Shown: positions 41,233-50,673, counted from the stretch's first letter. The stretch is 57,661 nt of DNA from Candidatus Saccharimonadales bacterium (GCA_025450135.1 JANWHZ010000038.1:1-57661), one strand, 5' to 3'. The notes: generated by a model from the letters alone, not told the origin. Numbers and translations: made by a program.

Positions 41233-41850
41233 TTAGCGTGAATAGTATTCGACGATTAACTGTTCTTTGATATCTGGCTCAGCGTCGTCGCGCAGCGGCA
41301 GACCGGTTATTTCGAGTGCAACTTTTTTACGATCGACTTTCATCCAGCCAGGAATTCCACTAGGTGCTGGGCTGGTGTCATCGAGCTTTTTAAAGTACTC
41401 ACTTGATTTACTGTGATCACGAAGCACTAACTTATCACCCGCAACAAGGCGAATTGACGGAATGTCAACGCGTCGTCCATTTAGCAGGAAATGACCATGG
41501 GTAACAAGCTGGCGTGCAGCACGGCGCGACGGTGCAAAGCCGGCACGGTATACCGCGTTATCGGCACGTTGCTCCAGTAGCTGCAGCAGGACGGTACCCG
41601 ATTGACCACGGCTGCGGTTGGCTTCCTTCATGAGATTACTGAATTGACGCTCAAGCAAGCCATATAGACGCTTTACTTTCTGCTTTTCACGCAACTGAAG
41701 CAAGTATTGCGAGGTTTTCGGTCGCATACCACGTCCGTGCTCGCCCCCGGGTTTGACGGTGCGCTTGACGAGTGCTTTATGGGCCTTCGGGTGAAGGGCA
41801 TAGCCTTCCCGGCGGCTCATCTTAACAATAGATTGTGTATCTCGTGCCAT
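41233..41850 (-). CDS. rpsD: Small ribosomal subunit protein S4 (uS4), cysteine-free
   Basis: The 205-residue product has RREGYALHPKAH, QLREKQKVKRLYGLLERQFS and the S4 domain LLEQRADNAVYRAGFAPSRR. The N-terminal zinc-binding cysteines of C+ S4 proteins are absent. S4 starts 30S assembly and often represses the alpha operon. Confidence 0.97.
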   Translation of the reverse strand: MARDTQSIVKMSRREGYALHPKAHKALVKRTVKPGGEHGRGMRPKTSQYLLQLREKQKVKRLYGLLERQFSNLMKEANRSRGQSGTVLLQLLEQRADNAVYRAGFAPSRRAARQLVTHGHFLLNGRRVDIPSIRLVAGDKLVLRDHSKSSEYFKKLDDTSPAPSGIPGWMKVDRKKVALEITGLPLRDDAEPDIKEQLIVEYYSR

Positions 41851-41853
41851 AGT

Positions 41854-42252
41854 TTAGACCCTCCGTGCCTTTCGCGGGCGAACACCGCCATGCGGCAGAC
41901 CGGTTACGTCAGTTATGCTTTCTACAGCAATATCATGTGCTGTGAGCGAACGAATTGCTGAGTCGCGGCCTAAACCGACACCTTTCACAAAGACATCGGC
42001 TTTTGTAAAACCGAATTGCTGCTTAGCAGCTGTCGCAGCTTTATCTGCAGCAACTTGCGCAGCATATGCGGTACCTTTTTTGGAACCACGGAAGCCGCAG
42101 GCACCGGCGCTTGATGCGACAAGTCCGTTGCCATGCGGGTCAGTGAAAGTCACAATGGTGTTATTAAATGTAGCTAGGATATGAACCTGGCCCTGCGCCA
42201 CTGTCCGTCTAGCTTTCTTCTTTTTTGCGGTAGTTGTAATTGCTTCTGCCAT
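41854..42252 (-). CDS. rpsK: Small ribosomal subunit protein S11 (uS11)
   Basis: The 132-residue product has GQVHILATFNNTIVTFTDPH, GFRGSKKGTAYAAQVAAD and the C-terminal PHGGVRPRKARRV. It lies on the 30S platform. Three bases separate its stop side from rpsD. Confidence 0.98.
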   Translation of the reverse strand: MAEAITTTAKKKKARRTVAQGQVHILATFNNTIVTFTDPHGNGLVASSAGACGFRGSKKGTAYAAQVAADKAATAAKQQFGFTKADVFVKGVGLGRDSAIRSLTAHDIAVESITDVTGLPHGGVRPRKARRV

Positions 42253-42261
42253 ACGATTACC

Positions 42262-42648
42262 CTAGGTCTTTGACGGCGCCTTCTTCGCCGTACCGCCCAC
42301 CGTTACACGCTTACCTCGGCGTGTGCGCGCATTGGTGCGTGTGCGCTGCCCGCGCGTTGGCAGATTTGCCTTGTGGCGCAGACCGCGGTATGAATTGATA
42401 TCCTTCAGCCGCTTAATGTTACCGGCTACGATACGCTGCAACTCACCTTCGACAGTGAATTTAGCGTTGATAATGTCCTGGATGCGCGAGATTTCGGCAT
42501 CGGTCAAATTCTTGACCCGGATAGTTGGCTCCACCTTTGCTTCGGCAAGAATCTGCAGACTATTGGTTGGCCCAATGCCATACAAATATCTGAGAGACAC
42601 GTGGACCTGTTTTTCGTTAGGGATGGTTATCCCGGAAATTCTGGCCAT
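42262..42648 (-). CDS. rpsM: Small ribosomal subunit protein S13 (uS13)
   Basis: The 128-residue product has MARISGITIPNEKQVHVSLR, LYGIGPTNSLQIL (helix-hairpin) and NLPTRGQRTRTNARTRRG at the basic tail. It contacts tRNA and the 50S B1 bridge. Two bases from rpmJ. Confidence 0.98.
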   Translation of the reverse strand: MARISGITIPNEKQVHVSLRYLYGIGPTNSLQILAEAKVEPTIRVKNLTDAEISRIQDIINAKFTVEGELQRIVAGNIKRLKDINSYRGLRHKANLPTRGQRTRTNARTRRGKRVTVGGTAKKAPSKT

Positions 42649-42650
42649 AC

Positions 42651-42767
42651 TTAACCCTGCCTCTGCTTATGCTTTGGCTTTAGCTTGTTGATAACGTAAA
42701 CTCGGCCCTTGCGGCGGACGATTTTATCGTCGGGGCTGATCTTCTTGACGCTTGCACGCACTTTCAT
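42651..42767 (-). CDS. rpmJ: Large ribosomal subunit protein L36 (bL36), cysteine-free, 38 aa
   Basis: This short gene reads [20 protein letters not shown] then [18 protein letters not shown]. The ends are classic L36, but the C-x2-C...C-x-H zinc ligands are replaced (ISPDDK, VIN). AAGGAG lies upstream. The ATG at 42767 is preferred over one at 42776, which would be too close to it. Confidence 0.95.
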   Translation of the reverse strand: MKVRASVKKISPDDKIVRRKGRVYVINKLKPKHKQRQG

Positions 42768-42819
42768 GCGGATCATTGCTCCTTATAGTGGTCAATGACA
42801 CACTGCTTAATTTGTTATT

Positions 42820-42875
42820 AATGTTCGCTAGAACATTTGCTGCCGGGTGCAGCCCTATACCAGAAATATGGTATA
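42820..42875 (-). promoter_or_regulatory. Structured leader before rpmJ-rpsM (three hairpins)
   Basis: Reverse-strand transcript can form TATACCA/TGGTATA (42875-42856), GCTGC/GCAGC (42853-42839) and AATGTTC/GAACATT (42837-42820) in a row between infA and rpmJ. S4 control of the alpha operon is a known precedent; that these bind S4 is inference. Confidence 0.4.
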
Positions 42876-42908
42876 TCCCGCGTACCCTATGCGCAGTAAA
42901 TGCACTAA

Positions 42909-43130
42909 CTAACTTAGGCGACGGCTGATTCTGCCCTTAGTGAGGTCGTAGGGCGTCAACTCAACTGTCACTTTATCGCCCGGAACGATACGGATGAAGT
43001 GTTTCCGCATCTTACCAGCGACATGCGCTATGATCCTATGGCCATTTTCGAGCTCGACACGAAATTGAGTACCCGGCAGGGTCTCAACTATGGTGCCTGT
43101 GAGTTCTATCACTTCCTTATTAGCTGCCAT
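42909..43130 (-). CDS. infA: Translation initiation factor IF-1
   Basis: The 73-residue product has the OB fold: [37 protein letters not shown] and [20 protein letters not shown]. It blocks the A site during initiation. It sits between secY and rpmJ without map or adk, which usually lie between secY and infA. Confidence 0.97.
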   Translation of the reverse strand: MAANKEVIELTGTIVETLPGTQFRVELENGHRIIAHVAGKMRKHFIRIVPGDKVTVELTPYDLTKGRISRRLS

Positions 43131-43192
43131 GACTATAACAGCGGTAATTATAGCAGAATTTACGACGAAGTGTAAAGAGGTATTGATTTATA

Positions 43193-44695
43193 TTACGCGG
43201 CTTGGTTTTTGGCACGTCGCGATGGAAGCAGACTAAAGCGACGCTTTTTGGGGCTTTCAATATCCTTATCGCTCATATCAGTGAAGAAATCTGGCTCGCT
43301 GTATTGATCGTATGTGATCATGAGCGCCCTGGACTCAATCGCGCGCAAGGTCTGCAAGCTGACCGACACCAAGATAAGGATACTAGTACCGCCAATGGCG
43401 AGCGTGCTACCGAGAAACATTTGCGCCATGATTGGAAGGAGTGCTAGCAAACCTAGAGCAATGGCCCCAAATAGTGTCAGGCGATTTATGACGCGACTAA
43501 GATACTTTTCTGTCTGAGCACCGGATCGCACCCCTTCAATGAAGCCACCTTGCTTATGTAGGTTCTCGGCAATTTCCTTAGCGTTGAACGTGATACTGGT
43601 GTAGAAGAAGGTAAATGCAAAAACTAAAAGAAAGTACACTAAAGGGTAAATGTAGGGCGTAAAGCCACCGGATCGGAATGTAGCAATAGTTGGCGCCTGG
43701 AACCACGTTGTCAGATTAACGCCCAGGCTCTGGAGCGTGTGATTTGCATTATTAGCAAGCAACTGCCCAGCGAAACTCGGCACGCTCAAAAACGCAACAG
43801 CAAAAATAATCGGTATAACACCTGCTGTAATCAACTTAATTGGAAGTACCGTAGTAATGCCGCCATACGCACGGTTACCCTGGACGCGCTTGGCGTAGTT
43901 AACCGTAATATTGCGGGTCGCTTCATTTAACTTGACGACAAGCCAGGTAACAATGAGAATAGCTAAGAGTATTACGCCGCCCCATATAACCACATGCCAG
44001 TCCAGCGGAACGTCGTGACCAAATATTTTGAAATGGTCGTTGCTGTTTAAGAATGCAGAACCGACTTGCTGTGCTGTCTGTGGCAAGCGGCTAACGATAC
44101 TTACTGTAATAAGCAACGAGATACCGTTGCCGAGACCCTGCTCAGTGACCAACTCACCCAGCCACATAAGTAGCATCGCCCCGCCGGAGAGGGCTGCTAT
44201 CATAAGTGCCCACTGCATGGGAGAGGAGTTTGCAGTTATATCACCGATACCGCCGATGCTTTGCGCCGCCTGTCGGATAAGATAGATGGAACCGACAGAC
44301 TGAATGATCGCCAGGGGCAACGTAAGAATACGCGTATACTGATTAATCTTCTTCTGACCGAATTCGCCTTCCTTTTGCAGATTTTCAAGCGCAGGAACGG
44401 CTTTAGTGAGTAGCTGCATAATGATGCTGGCATTGATATACGGCCCAAGCCCAGCGATCATAATCGAAAAATTGGCGAGGGCGCCTCCAGACAAGACGTT
44501 TACGAAACTCAGGAGCTGCGGAGTATTTTGCGAGTTGAAGAGGTTATCAAGTACTTGGCGAAGCGTAGCAGCATTTCCGAGTGGGACCGGTACATGGGCT
44601 AATACGCGATAGACTAGCAAGATGCCGAGCACAGCCAGCAAGCGCCGCTGCATGTCTCGTTTTTTAAGCGAGCGCCAGATAATTTTCCAGTTCAT
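43193..44695 (-). CDS. secY: Preprotein translocase subunit SecY
   Basis: The 500-residue product has about ten membrane helices and SecY motifs: RVLAHVPVPLG, PYINASIIMQLL, LGNGISLLITVSIVSR and the cytoplasmic loop GIFIEG-like GFIEGVRSGAQTEKYL. With SecE it forms the export channel. A terminator separates it from rplO, so it may have its own promoter within 44697-44770. Confidence 0.97.
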   Translation of the reverse strand: MNWKIIWRSLKKRDMQRRLLAVLGILLVYRVLAHVPVPLGNAATLRQVLDNLFNSQNTPQLLSFVNVLSGGALANFSIMIAGLGPYINASIIMQLLTKAVPALENLQKEGEFGQKKINQYTRILTLPLAIIQSVGSIYLIRQAAQSIGGIGDITANSSPMQWALMIAALSGGAMLLMWLGELVTEQGLGNGISLLITVSIVSRLPQTAQQVGSAFLNSNDHFKIFGHDVPLDWHVVIWGGVILLAILIVTWLVVKLNEATRNITVNYAKRVQGNRAYGGITTVLPIKLITAGVIPIIFAVAFLSVPSFAGQLLANNANHTLQSLGVNLTTWFQAPTIATFRSGGFTPYIYPLVYFLLVFAFTFFYTSITFNAKEIAENLHKQGGFIEGVRSGAQTEKYLSRVINRLTLFGAIALGLLALLPIMAQMFLGSTLAIGGTSILILVSVSLQTLRAIESRALMITYDQYSEPDFFTDMSDKDIESPKKRRFSLLPSRRAKNQAA

Positions 44696-44770
44696 GGTAC
44701 GAACTTACCCCTTTATACAGTCTTTCCGAAATGTCATCCTCTATTTAAGCATATTTTCGGTAGACAAAAA

Positions 44771-44800
44771 ATATGAGAGGCATTCTGCGGCCTCTCATAT
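44771..44800 (-). terminator. Terminator between rplO and secY
   Basis: Eleven-pair stem ATATGAGAGGC/GCCTCTCATAT followed on the reverse strand by ATTTTTTGTC, 19 bases after the rplO stop. It splits the ribosomal array in two. Confidence 0.8.
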
Positions 44801-44818
44801 CGTATATAGGACTAGTAA

Positions 44819-45298
44819 TTAGTCTTGCTTCTTAGGTGCCTTTGTTATCGGTCGCTTTGCCCGTTCCACCACTTCGAACGACCCACCAGCTGCCTCTACA
44901 GCTGCACGGGCACCTGCGCTGGCTGCCTGTAGTTTGACCGTGACCTTTTTTGTCAGTTTGTTCTTACCGCTCAGTAGTTTGACGTTGGCATACGGACTAG
45001 TGACGAGTCCACCGTCAGCAAGCATTGTAGTGTCGACAGTTTTGCCACCGAACAGTTCAAGCTGGTCGGTGTATACATTTTCCATTTTAGGCTTCAATGT
45101 GGCAAACCCTGGCAGCTTAGGCAACTGCTGCATCATCGGGTTCTCTCCCCCGCGAAAACCAGGGCGTAGCGTCGAACCAGTGCGAGCGCCATAACCTTTC
45201 GTACCACGTGTTGCTGTCTTGCCTTTGCCACTGGCAATACCACGACCAAGACGCTTGCTACGCTTATGCGCCGAAATGTTCAGCTCGTTGTATTTCAT
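44819..45298 (-). CDS. rplO: Large ribosomal subunit protein L15 (uL15)
   Basis: The 159-residue product has KRSKRLGRGIASGKGKTATR, GTKGYGARTG, RPGFRGGENPMMQQLPKLPG. It directly follows rpsE with a one-base overlap. The L30 gene normally found here is missing, as in CPR bacteria generally. Confidence 0.97.
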   Translation of the reverse strand: MKYNELNISAHKRSKRLGRGIASGKGKTATRGTKGYGARTGSTLRPGFRGGENPMMQQLPKLPGFATLKPKMENVYTDQLELFGGKTVDTTMLADGGLVTSPYANVKLLSGKNKLTKKVTVKLQAASAGARAAVEAAGGSFEVVERAKRPITKAPKKQD

Positions 45299-45861
45299 TA
45301 CTTGCTCTCCTCAGCCGGCTTAGCTACTGGTTTCACCTCACGCGTAACCCAGTCTTTGGCGGGAACAACTGACTGTAGCGCATTAATAACTGCGTATGCA
45401 GTGTTGGTTTTGTTGCTCGAGCCAAGCGACTTGCTCAATGCATCGTGAACGCCAACCACCTCTAGCATCGTACGCACCACACTGCCAGCAATAAGACCCG
45501 TACCGGCGCTCGCAGGCTTAATCAATATGCGTGCACCACCAACTTTGGCTTCAACGTCATGGGGGAGCGTGCCCTTATACAAAGGCACAGTAATCATACT
45601 CCGCTTAGCAACATCAGTAGCTTTCGTTACGGCTGATGTTACATCGGCACCTTTGGCGATCCCGACACCAATCTTACCTTTTCCGTCTCCAGCCACCACA
45701 AGGGCACGGAACCTAAAGCGGCGGCCACCTTTTACAACACGCGCGACGCGGTCGATATTTAACGTGCGCTCATCAAACTGTTTCTCTTCTGGCACCATTT
45801 CTGGGCGGCGAGAAGCTCGGCGGTCTTGAGGTCCTCTTCGTTCTTGTTGTTGTATAGGCAT
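45298..45861 (-). CDS. rpsE: Small ribosomal subunit protein S5 (uS5)
   Basis: The 187-residue product has RVARVVKGGRRFRFRALVVA, GDGKGKIGVGIAKGADV and AGTGLIAGSVVRTMLEVVGV. I start at 45861, where GGAG lies upstream and rplR ends; an earlier ATG at 45900 would overlap rplR. Confidence 0.96.
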   Translation of the reverse strand: MPIQQQERRGPQDRRASRRPEMVPEEKQFDERTLNIDRVARVVKGGRRFRFRALVVAGDGKGKIGVGIAKGADVTSAVTKATDVAKRSMITVPLYKGTLPHDVEAKVGGARILIKPASAGTGLIAGSVVRTMLEVVGVHDALSKSLGSSNKTNTAYAVINALQSVVPAKDWVTREVKPVAKPAEESK

Positions 45862-45862
45862 A

Positions 45863-46219
45863 TTAGAACTCCAATCCTCCGTTACGTGCTGCGTCTGCAA
45901 GGGCCTTCACGCGGCCATGGTACAAGCGTGAGCTGCGATCAAAAACCACTCGTGAAACTTTCTTTGCTTTTGCCTTCTTAGCGATCTCAGCACCAACCCA
46001 AGCGGCCATCTCTGTCATGGTTCCGCTCGCATTCTTGGCACCGATCGTAGAAACATACGCTAACGTATTTTGCGCTACGTCATCGATAACCTGCGCCGTC
46101 ACATGCATATTGCTAATGTGAACACTGAGGCGCGGACGATCTGCGGTACCGGTAACGGTTGCGCGAACGCGGTTGGCACGCAGGAATTGGTTGCGTAGTT
46201 TATGAGATAAATTGCTCAT
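45863..46219 (-). CDS. rplR: Large ribosomal subunit protein L18 (uL18)
   Basis: The 118-residue product has RVRATVTGTADRPRLSVHIS, QVIDDVAQNTLAYVST and VVFDRSSRLYHGRVKALADA. It binds 5S rRNA. One base separates it from rpsE. Confidence 0.97.
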   Translation of the reverse strand: MSNLSHKLRNQFLRANRVRATVTGTADRPRLSVHISNMHVTAQVIDDVAQNTLAYVSTIGAKNASGTMTEMAAWVGAEIAKKAKAKKVSRVVFDRSSRLYHGRVKALADAARNGGLEF

Positions 46220-46228
46220 AGTTTACTC

Positions 46229-46768
46229 CTACTTCTCCTTACCTGACTTACCGCTCTTGCGCACAATGCGTTCGTCAGCATACTTAATACCTTTACCTTT
46301 ATATGGCTCAGGCTTCTTCAGGGCCCGGATCTCAGCAGCGACTTGGCCTACTTGCTGCTTGCTAATGCCGCTAACTGTAATGACATTCTGTTCAATTGTT
46401 GCGGTCACACCTTGTGGCAGTGGGAAGATAACATCATGCGAGAAACCCAGGTTGAACTTAATATTTGCCCCCTGTAGCTGCGCACGATAACCCACACCGT
46501 TAATTTCGAGCTTCTTCGAGAAGCCCTGCGTAACCCCAATTACCATGTTGCTGATAAGTGTACGCATAAGACCGTGTTTCGCGTGCACGGCGAGTTCATC
46601 GCTCTCACGACTCACAGCCAGCTGGCCGTCCTGCTGTGCCACAACGATTCCAGGCATAGTAAATTGCTTAAGTGTTCCCTTCGGCCCCGCAACGGTAATC
46701 TCGTTCGGGTCGATAGTGATTGTCACGCCGCTCGGAATTACGATCGGTAGTTTTCCAATTCGACTCAT
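46229..46768 (-). CDS. rplF: Large ribosomal subunit protein L6 (uL6)
   Basis: The 179-residue product has MSRIGKLPIVIPSGVTI, GPKGTLKQFTMPGI and the C-terminal KKPEPYKGKGIKYADE. Two tandem L6 folds, near the factor-binding site. Confidence 0.97.
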   Translation of the reverse strand: MSRIGKLPIVIPSGVTITIDPNEITVAGPKGTLKQFTMPGIVVAQQDGQLAVSRESDELAVHAKHGLMRTLISNMVIGVTQGFSKKLEINGVGYRAQLQGANIKFNLGFSHDVIFPLPQGVTATIEQNVITVSGISKQQVGQVAAEIRALKKPEPYKGKGIKYADERIVRKSGKSGKEK

Positions 46769-46786
46769 TTCCTTATTCCTTTATCC

Positions 46787-47191
46787 TTAATATATCTCGC
46801 ACAAAAGCTCGCCACCGACACCAAGTTTTTTAGCTTCATAACCGGTCATTAAGCCTTTAGAAGTCGACACAATCACAACCCCACGACCGCGACGAACACT
46901 AGGCATTTCCTTAGCAGCTATATACATGCGTCGTCCTGGGGTGCTCAGTGCTCGAATTGCAGAAATGCGAGCATTTTCCATTGGCTGGTTAATGACAATA
47001 GTTAATGTCTTCGTGGTGCCCTCGCCGCTAACTTTTACTTCATCGAGGAATTTGTTGGCTTTAAGCGACTTGGCAACTTCCTCTTTGAGCTTGCTATGCG
47101 GAAGGTTGATTTCGCCTTTGCGTACTGCGACAGCGTTTCGGATGCGCGTAAACATGTCAGCGAGTGGGTCGGATGAAACAATATTGCTCAT
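46787..47191 (-). CDS. rpsH: Small ribosomal subunit protein S8 (uS8)
   Basis: The 134-residue product has DPLADMFTRIRNAVAVRKGE and the C-terminal SVRRGRGVVIVSTSKGLMTG. It binds 16S helix 21 and in E. coli represses the spc operon. It overlaps rpsN by one base. Confidence 0.97.
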   Translation of the reverse strand: MSNIVSSDPLADMFTRIRNAVAVRKGEINLPHSKLKEEVAKSLKANKFLDEVKVSGEGTTKTLTIVINQPMENARISAIRALSTPGRRMYIAAKEMPSVRRGRGVVIVSTSKGLMTGYEAKKLGVGGELLCEIY

Positions 47192-47460
47192 TACCAGCTC
47201 GCTTTCGTTACGCCAGGAATTTCACCCTTAGCGGCGTGCTCACGAAATGTAAGGCGGCTCAAACCGAACTGACGCATGTAGGCATGTGGCCTTCCGGTGA
47301 TTAGGTCTCGGTTCTTCCAACGCGTGGGTGATGAGTTACGTGGTAATTTTGCAAGACCCTCAGCGTCACCTAGTGCTTTCAACTCAGCACGCTTAGCAGC
47401 GTACTTCTGGATCATCTTTTGGCGCTTCAGGTCACGCGCGATATTTGACTTGCGAGCCAT
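47191..47460 (-). CDS. rpsN: Small ribosomal subunit protein S14 (uS14), long cysteine-free form
   Basis: The 89-residue product has [40 protein letters not shown] and the C-terminal [20 protein letters not shown]. It is the C-minus long form with no zinc ligands. One-base overlaps on both sides. Confidence 0.97.
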   Translation of the reverse strand: MARKSNIARDLKRQKMIQKYAAKRAELKALGDAEGLAKLPRNSSPTRWKNRDLITGRPHAYMRQFGLSRLTFREHAAKGEIPGVTKASW

Positions 47461-48041
47461 TACTTCTTCTCCTTTTCAAATGGCATGCCAAACTTAGCAA
47501 GCAATGCCTTAGCGTTTTCTGGGCTATTACCATGAATAACGAATACAACCTGCAGCCCATGGCTAGTCGTCGTTTCGTCGAAGCTCAGCTCAGGAAAAAC
47601 TGATTGGTCGACAAAGCCGAGGCTGTAATTGCCTTGCTTGTCGAAGGCCCTCGGGTTAACGCCGTGGAAGTCGCGCAAGCGCGGGATAACAATACTAATC
47701 AGGCGGTCCATGAACTCATACATCTGATCGCCACGGAGCGTTACCTTTAGACCAATTTTCATACCTTCGCGAAGTTTAAAGCTGGCAATAGATTTGCGCG
47801 CCGTCGTCACAACTGGTTCCTGACCAGTAATCTTGCGTAATGTGTTAGTTGCGGCATCCATGACCTTTTTATCTTCTTTTGCGCGACCCAAGCCAACGTT
47901 AACAACTATCTTGTCAAGTCGTGGTACCTGGTTAATATTTGCCAGGTGTAGCTCGTCTTTAAGCTGAGCCATATATTCATTCTTGTACTGACCACGAAAT
48001 CGAGCGGTGGTAGCCGGTGCGCTAGCAGGAGACTTAGCCAT
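47460..48041 (-). CDS. rplE: Large ribosomal subunit protein L5 (uL5)
   Basis: The 193-residue product has [56 protein letters not shown]. It binds 5S rRNA. The first ~20 residues are an added Ser/Ala-rich stretch. Confidence 0.97.
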   Translation of the reverse strand: MAKSPASAPATTARFRGQYKNEYMAQLKDELHLANINQVPRLDKIVVNVGLGRAKEDKKVMDAATNTLRKITGQEPVVTTARKSIASFKLREGMKIGLKVTLRGDQMYEFMDRLISIVIPRLRDFHGVNPRAFDKQGNYSLGFVDQSVFPELSFDETTTSHGLQVVFVIHGNSPENAKALLAKFGMPFEKEKK

Positions 48042-48406
48042 TACTTCTTCTCCTTCGTAGCATTTGCCTTAGAGGGCACAGCAACTTCTTGGCCGGTTTT
48101 CTTAAACACCCGCGTCTTGGTACCATCTGCGTTCAGCCTATAGCCGATTCGGGATGGCTTCTTGCTCGCAGGCTCAACGATGGAAACCTTGCTAACCCAG
48201 ATAGGTTGTGTGATGTCGATAATGCCGCCCTGCGGATAGGCGCGGTTTGGCTTGACATGCTTCTTGACTATATTAACGCCTTCGACCGTAACCTTATTGT
48301 CACGGGGGTGAGTGGCAACGACCTTACCAGTCTTGCCTTTATACTTGCCCGAGAGAACGGTGACTGTGTCACCTTTCTTCAGGCGAATCTTAAACAATTT
48401 GTCCAT
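48041..48406 (-). CDS. rplX: Large ribosomal subunit protein L24 (uL24)
   Basis: The 121-residue product has a KOW motif (KGDTVTVLSGKYKGKTGKVV), GVNIVKKHVKPN and GGIIDITQPIWVSKV. GGAGGT precedes the ATG inside the end of rplN. Overlaps of one base on both sides. Confidence 0.96.
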   Translation of the reverse strand: MDKLFKIRLKKGDTVTVLSGKYKGKTGKVVATHPRDNKVTVEGVNIVKKHVKPNRAYPQGGIIDITQPIWVSKVSIVEPASKKPSRIGYRLNADGTKTRVFKKTGQEVAVPSKANATKEKK

Positions 48407-48774
48407 TAAAGTACCTCCGGTGCAAGGCTAATAATCTTGGTATAGCCCAGGTCACGGAGTTCTCGAGGCACCGGCCCGAAAATACGCGTAGCCTTTGGGT
48501 TTTTATCGTCGTCTATTAAGACGGCAGCATTATCATCAAAACGAATAGTAGAGCCATCCTTGCGTCGAATCTGATCGCGGGTACGGACCACCACTGCCTT
48601 AACGACTGATTTTTTCTTAGTATTACCGCTTGGGTTGGCCTGCTTGACGGTAGCCACAATAACATCACCAACGCTTGCGTAGCGGCGGCGAGTACCACCC
48701 AATACGCGGATGCAGAGCAGCTCCCTGGCACCACTATTGTCAGCGACAACGAGGCGTGATTCTTGTTGAATCAT
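48406..48774 (-). CDS. rplN: Large ribosomal subunit protein L14 (uL14)
   Basis: The 122-residue product has [35 protein letters not shown] and [20 protein letters not shown]. It forms the B8 bridge. TAATG junctions on both sides. Confidence 0.98.
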   Translation of the reverse strand: MIQQESRLVVADNSGARELLCIRVLGGTRRRYASVGDVIVATVKQANPSGNTKKKSVVKAVVVRTRDQIRRKDGSTIRFDDNAAVLIDDDKNPKATRIFGPVPRELRDLGYTKIISLAPEVL

Positions 48775-49043
48775 TACGCGACCTCCTTGTCAGCCTCACG
48801 AAGTGCAGGTTTTTCTATGATACGGTCCAACATGAAGTGTTTGCGCTTACTTATCGGACGGGTCTCAACGATTGCGACTTTGTCACCAGCCTCTGCTTCG
48901 TTTTTCTCGTCGTGCGCCATGAACTTCTTGCTGACAGTGTATTGTTTGCGGTAGATCGGGTGAGTCTTGCGGCTATGGACAGTCACGACAATGGTCTTGT
49001 CGCCCTTGGCCGAGCTCACCGTACCGATAATCGTACGTGCCAT
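48774..49043 (-). CDS. rpsQ: Small ribosomal subunit protein S17 (uS17)
   Basis: The 89-residue product has the OB fold: [54 protein letters not shown]. One-base overlaps with rpmC and rplN. Confidence 0.97.
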   Translation of the reverse strand: MARTIIGTVSSAKGDKTIVVTVHSRKTHPIYRKQYTVSKKFMAHDEKNEAEAGDKVAIVETRPISKRKHFMLDRIIEKPALREADKEVA

Positions 49044-49243
49044 TATTGTGCCTCCTTTGACAGGGCTTCACCCAGCACGGTCAAAATCCGCGCTAGATCT
49101 TTACGTTTGCTTTTGATCAGCCGAACGTTGTCAAGCTCACCGGTGTACATACGGCGGCGAAGATCAGCAATCTCTTCGCGCAATTTTGTGCTCTCCTTAG
49201 TGAGGTCGACAGTCGACAGCTTACGGATATCTGTTACTTTCAT
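49043..49243 (-). CDS. rpmC: Large ribosomal subunit protein L29 (uL29)
   Basis: The 66-residue helical hairpin protein has LSTVDLTKESTKLREEIADL and LDNVRLIKSKRKDLARILTV. It sits near the exit tunnel. Two bases after rplP. Confidence 0.95.
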   Translation of the reverse strand: MKVTDIRKLSTVDLTKESTKLREEIADLRRRMYTGELDNVRLIKSKRKDLARILTVLGEALSKEAQ

Positions 49244-49245
49244 AG

Positions 49246-49659
49246 TTAAGCCTCCTCCCTTGCCAAGAAACGAGTCTTAACTGGTAGCTTGTTCGCAGCT
49301 AAGCGCATTGCTTCTGCTGCAGTTGCGCGGTCAACTCCTTGGATTTCAAACATGACCGTACCTGGCTTAACCTTGGCAACAAAGAATTCTGGCGAGCCCT
49401 TACCGGAGCCCATTTTCACGTCAAGCGGTTTCCTCGTCACCGGCGTGTGCGGGAAGATACGGATCCAGATCTTGCCACCGCGTTTGACATAGCGAGTCAT
49501 AGCTTGTCGTGCAGCCTCGATTTGGCGTGAGGTGATCCGTTCATGACCTTGTGCCTGGAGACCGTAATCTCCAAAGGCAATATAGTTTCCGCTCGTAGCA
49601 ACACCGCGGATCTTGCCCTTTCGTACTTTGCGGAATTTACCGCCATTAGGGATTAACAT
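49246..49659 (-). CDS. rplP: Large ribosomal subunit protein L16 (uL16)
   Basis: The 137-residue product has [40 protein letters not shown] and [20 protein letters not shown]. It positions A-site tRNA. One base after rpsC. Confidence 0.98.
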   Translation of the reverse strand: MLIPNGGKFRKVRKGKIRGVATSGNYIAFGDYGLQAQGHERITSRQIEAARQAMTRYVKRGGKIWIRIFPHTPVTRKPLDVKMGSGKGSPEFFVAKVKPGTVMFEIQGVDRATAAEAMRLAANKLPVKTRFLAREEA

Positions 49660-49660
49660 G

Positions 49661-50290
49661 TTACAGCACCTCCCCCTTGTAGATCCATACTTTCACGCCG
49701 ATGATGCCAGCAGCTGTATGGGCAGGCACATAGGCATAGTCTATGTCTGCACGAAGTGTATGCAGTGGTACCGAGCCAGCAACTTCCTTCTCACGACGGG
49801 ACATTTCAGCACCATTTAGGCGACCTGATACTTGGATGCGGACGCCCTTGGCACCTGCACGCATAGTATTGGCAGCACTTGACTTAACAGCGCGGCGGAA
49901 ACTAATGCGGCGCTCAAGTTGGTGAGCAATGTTTTCAGCTACCAGCTTAGCGTAGAGCTCTGGTTTCTTGATTTCCTCAATGTTCACCCGGGTTGGGATC
50001 TTATAGATCCTCTCAATTGCGTCTTTGAGCTCTTGCGCGCCTGAACCACCGCGACCAATGACTACGCCTGCTTTCGCAGTGGTGATCGTGACTGTAACTA
50101 GGTTTGGCGTGCGAGCAATCTCAACGCGGTTTACCGCACCCCGTGACCCGACCTTGTTCTGAATAATTTCACGAACCGTCAGGTCGTCGTGCAGGTATTT
50201 AGCGTAATCACGCTTGTCCACGAACCATTTGCTGCGCCAGTCTTTATTGACCTGGAGACGCATCGATACAGGGTTTACTTTTTGGCCCAT
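49661..50290 (-). CDS. rpsC: Small ribosomal subunit protein S3 (uS3)
   Basis: The 209-residue product has [20 protein letters not shown], a KH domain with [18 protein letters not shown], and [20 protein letters not shown]. It lines mRNA entry. It overlaps rplV by one base. Confidence 0.98.
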   Translation of the reverse strand: MGQKVNPVSMRLQVNKDWRSKWFVDKRDYAKYLHDDLTVREIIQNKVGSRGAVNRVEIARTPNLVTVTITTAKAGVVIGRGGSGAQELKDAIERIYKIPTRVNIEEIKKPELYAKLVAENIAHQLERRISFRRAVKSSAANTMRAGAKGVRIQVSGRLNGAEMSRREKEVAGSVPLHTLRADIDYAYVPAHTAAGIIGVKVWIYKGEVL

Positions 50291-50670
50291 TATGCTTTCT
50301 CCTTTCCTTCAGTTTTAACTGGCTTCTTTGGCGCCCTTACCTCACCATCGACGATAACGCGGATATGGCTGGTCTTGCGCTGAAATGGCAAGGCACGGCC
50401 GTGTGCTGCCGGACGATAACGCTTAAGGCGTGGGCCTGGCGTTACGCTGATCTCAATGATCTGGAGTGAATCTGGCTTCATATTGTGATTGTGGTCGGCA
50501 TTTGCCTGGGCACTGGCAACTACTTTACGCACAGCTTCTGCACTGCGGCGAGGCGTATGCTCGAGGATAATGAGTGCGTCAGCGACACTGCGGCCACGGA
50601 CTAGCTGAGCAACAACTCCGACCTTGCGCGGGCTCATACGAACACCTTTAGCGATTGCTTGTACTGGCAT
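50290..50670 (-). CDS. rplV: Large ribosomal subunit protein L22 (uL22)
   Basis: The 126-residue product has AKGVRMSPRKVGVVAQLVRG, EAVRKVVASAQANADHNHNM and the tunnel hairpin GPRLKRYRPAAHGRALPFQR. It ends with a short Lys-rich tail. Confidence 0.97.
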   Translation of the reverse strand: MPVQAIAKGVRMSPRKVGVVAQLVRGRSVADALIILEHTPRRSAEAVRKVVASAQANADHNHNMKPDSLQIIEISVTPGPRLKRYRPAAHGRALPFQRKTSHIRVIVDGEVRAPKKPVKTEGKEKA

Positions 50671-50673
50671 ATA

